The translations under genes and the position numbers were made by a program. The notes under the pieces are model-generated. The model ran no database searches. It saw nothing but the letters and a program-made list of their open reading frames with translations, and was not told the DNA's origin. A stretch of 56,220 nt of DNA from a virus: positions 1 to 56,220 of the IMG/VR virus record IMGVR_UViG_3300027985_000156. One strand, written 5' to 3'. Below are positions 54,333 to 56,220 of this stretch, piece after piece (position 1 is the stretch's first letter; each line of letters opens with the position of its first letter).

Positions 54333-55874
54333 TATTCGATATTGAAGCAAATGGTTTCTATGACACGGTGTCTCAGTTGTTATGCATCGTGACTCATGAC
54401 CTGGAAACACAAGAACTGAAAGCGTTCCACGACACCAAGCTATACCCACGACACGGTAGTCTATCTGATGGACTGGCGTACTTGACCAGCTTCGAGTGTA
54501 TCATCGGTCACAACATCTTGACGTACGATGTACCTGTGCTTGTCAAGTTGTACCCTGAGCTTGCCGAAGTCTTAGATGACATCGGTGAGATTGACACTCA
54601 GAAGTTGTGCGAGATCTTATTCCCTGATGTCAAGAAGCAAGGCATCGAAGAGTGGGTGAAGATCTTAGGTCTACCTGATCCGAAGATCCAAGTGAGTGAC
54701 TTCTCGTACCTTTCGCAGAAGCTACTTAACAGATGCTTGGGTGATGTTAAGAACAACGTAGCACTGTATAACTATCTGATTAGACAGAAGAGATCGGAAG
54801 AACGTGGTGGTAACTCATTCAATGCCGCTATCAAACTGGAGCATGATGTCGCCAGATTACACTCGAAGCAAGAGATTCATGGGGTGTATTATGATGTGGC
54901 ACTTGCCCTCAAGACTGTCGATCAATTCACTGAGAAGATGAACGTGTTGGAAGCTAAGGTTACCGACCTTGCCCCACCGATCCTTACAATACCATCGTTG
55001 ACCAAAGAGAAGCAGAAGGATCTCCGGAAGGAGTGCCTTGAACCACTGTTCTCTGGCTATCTTACAGGACAAACGGCAAGTAAAAAGTCGAAGTTCGACA
55101 AAACAATCAACCCGTTCCTGAAGAGTGGTAAGCTCACATCTCAAGTTAGAGAATATTTTGGTGATGTTGAGGCCAATGTTAAGGGTCCGTTCTGCAAGGT
55201 GTCCTTTGAGTTGGAGGACTGGTACACTAAAGCATCCATCGATTACTTTGGCGAGGACTACATACGGAATGTAAAAGGTCCGTACAATAAGATCGAGATC
55301 AACCCGATCAACTGTTCAAGTGATACGCAGATCAAGGATTTCTTACTGAGTCTTGGTTGGGTTCCAATCGAGTACAACTATAGTAAGACTACCAATGAGC
55401 GTACGTCGCCGAAGCTGACTGAGGAATCCTTTGGAAGCTTGCCTCCTGGTTTAGGGCAGGACATTGCTGAGTTCCGTATCCTTCAGCATCGAAGGAGTTT
55501 AATAACCAACATCAAAGACCCGGAAAACAAAGGTGCCTTAAGCCATGTGCGTGAGGACCATCGTGTTCCGGCTGAAGCATTCACCTGTGGTACTCCAACT
55601 GCAAGGTATAGGCACAGCGGGGCAGTATGTAACATCCCACGACCTACCTCTAAGTATGGTAATGAAATCCGCAGGTTATATCGAGTAGCTCCTGGTCACC
55701 TACAGATAGGGATCGACCTCAGTGGTATTGAAGCCAGGATGCTTACCAATTTCTGCTACGAGTTTGAGGGTGGGCCTGAGTTTGCTGAGCTTGTCCTCAA
55801 TGGTGATTGGCATTCGGAGAACGCTAAGCTCTGGATGTGTGACAGAAACGATGCAAAGACAGAACTTTATGCGT
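54317..55874 (+). CDS. DNA polymerase, exon 1 (exonuclease, thumb and palm)
   Basis: Family A replicative polymerase, T7 gp5-like; 519 codons plus one base. The proofreading exonuclease has FDIEANGF (D8, E10), GHNILTYDVP (D71) and CLGDVKNNVALYN. The polymerase domain has TPTARYRHSGAVCNIPR, motif A IGIDLSGIEARML (about 463-475) and the start of motif B NDAKTELYA (T7 NAKTFIYG). The exon ends at T55874, where the group I intron begins; reading on gives a stop at 55985. Spliced to 536-1029 the protein is about 683 aa. Confidence 0.95.
55086..55100. repeat. Palindrome site, one mismatch (AGT centre)
   Basis: AGTCGAAGTTCGACA in polymerase exon 1, frame KSKFDK, in the thumb region. Confidence 0.85.
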
Positions 55875-56051
55875 TAAGATTAGCGCATGTAAAACCCATT
55901 GAAAACAGGGAAAGTCTAAATCGTTACATTACCATTTATGTTTTAAGAGATATAGTTGGTATGGGCGACAGGATAACCCTGTGCTAAACCAGTAGCGTAG
56001 TTCAATGGAGGATGTATGTATATACAAACAAATAAGAAACAAGAGGATACC

Positions 56052-56220
56052 ATGATTGGAAAAGGAATACCAATGCACATGGCAACAGGTAAACAAGCAA
56101 AAGGTTTCAAAGAAAAAGCTTGTAAGTTCTGTGGTGAGTTGTTCACACCTCTTGCACCATCGCACCTATACTGTTCTCAAGATTGCGCCGACAACGGATG
56201 GTCTGAGAAGTATCTGAAGC
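56052..56220 (+). CDS. Intron HNH endonuclease, 5' part (continues at 3-410)
   Basis: ATG at 56052 with AGAGGA upstream opens MIGKGIPMHMATGKQAKGF, in frame with the 3-410 reading. The window end truncates it; the rest is at the start of the window. A weaker alternative start is the ATG at 56073. Confidence 0.8.
   Translation, partial: MIGKGIPMHMATGKQAKGFKEKACKFCGELFTPLAPSHLYCSQDCADNGWSEKYLK
56077..56220. repeat. Assembly terminal overlap (right copy)
   Basis: Identical to bases 1-144; see the left copy. Confidence 0.93.

Larger units (their letters stand above)
55875..56220 (+). other. Group I intron in DNA polymerase gene, 5' part
   Basis: The 5' splice site follows ATGCGT (55869-55874). 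The guide sequence GCGCAT at 55883-55888 pairs with it over six bases, ending in the U-G wobble that marks a group I 5' splice site. ATTA just 5' of the guide can pair with the 3' exon start TGAT (P10). CCCA near 55895 can pair with TGGG near 432 (P3). GACAGGATAACCCTGTGCTAAACC resembles the td P4-P6 core. The intron continues at position 1 (56077-56220 repeats 1-144). Confidence 0.9.

Noticed and set aside
1-56220. CRISPR array
   Set aside because: The palindromes are dispersed over kilobases without regular spacers; the 10-bp iterons have no spacers.
1-56220. Lysogeny module or phage RNA polymerase
   Set aside because: I looked for integrase, excisionase, CI-like repressor and T7-type RNA polymerase motifs among the long frames and found none.

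Overview
The window is a complete, circularly assembled genome of a lytic podovirus-type phage. Its last 144 bases repeat its first 144, so the unit length is about 56,076 bp. T7-like replication genes (family A DNA polymerase, Toprim primase-helicase, ATP-dependent DNA ligase, gp6-type 5'-3' exonuclease, endonuclease I, ssDNA-binding protein), a T7-like order of head and tail genes and very large internal virion proteins support this. I see no phage RNA polymerase, integrase or CRISPR array. The absence of an RNA polymerase, together with a class II (B12-dependent) ribonucleotide reductase, recalls the marine VpV262/SIO1/Cobavirus-type podoviruses. The host cannot be named from sequence; a lipoprotein signal and strong AGGAG ribosome sites suggest a Gram-negative bacterium.

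Layout. Two transcription arms diverge from a 1.9 kb non-coding region (about 43.13-45.05 kb) and converge on a bidirectional terminator at 17.74 kb. The + arm runs 45.05 to 56.2 kb, across the contig join, and on to 17.7 kb. It starts with small unrecognised early proteins, several behind a repeated hairpin leader. It then has a tRNA-like gene, DNA ligase, primase-helicase, the intron-split DNA polymerase, a sigma-70-like factor, SSB, exonuclease, resolvase, a phosphoesterase, a ThyX-like protein, dUTPase, RNA ligase, class II RNR, a lysozyme-like endolysin and RtcB. The - arm (43.1 to 17.8 kb) holds terminase, portal, scaffold, capsid, tail tube proteins, fibres, internal virion proteins and membrane proteins likely to act in lysis.

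Most genes overlap or touch (ATGA/TAATG junctions), which implies translational coupling. The DNA polymerase is interrupted exactly in motif B by a td-like group I intron that encodes an HNH endonuclease VII-type protein; the intron crosses the arbitrary contig ends.

The most striking signal is a 15-bp palindrome, TGTCGAWSWTCGACA, present 28 times exactly plus two one-base variants. It occurs in intergenic gaps, over start codons, inside genes in all three reading frames, and as the P8 hairpin of the intron. It is about four to five times denser in the early/middle arm than in the late arm. It looks like a genome-wide binding site or RNA hairpin for an unknown regulator. The divergent region also carries a 71-bp mirror repeat, 10-bp iterons and other tandem repeats, making it the best candidate for origin and control region.
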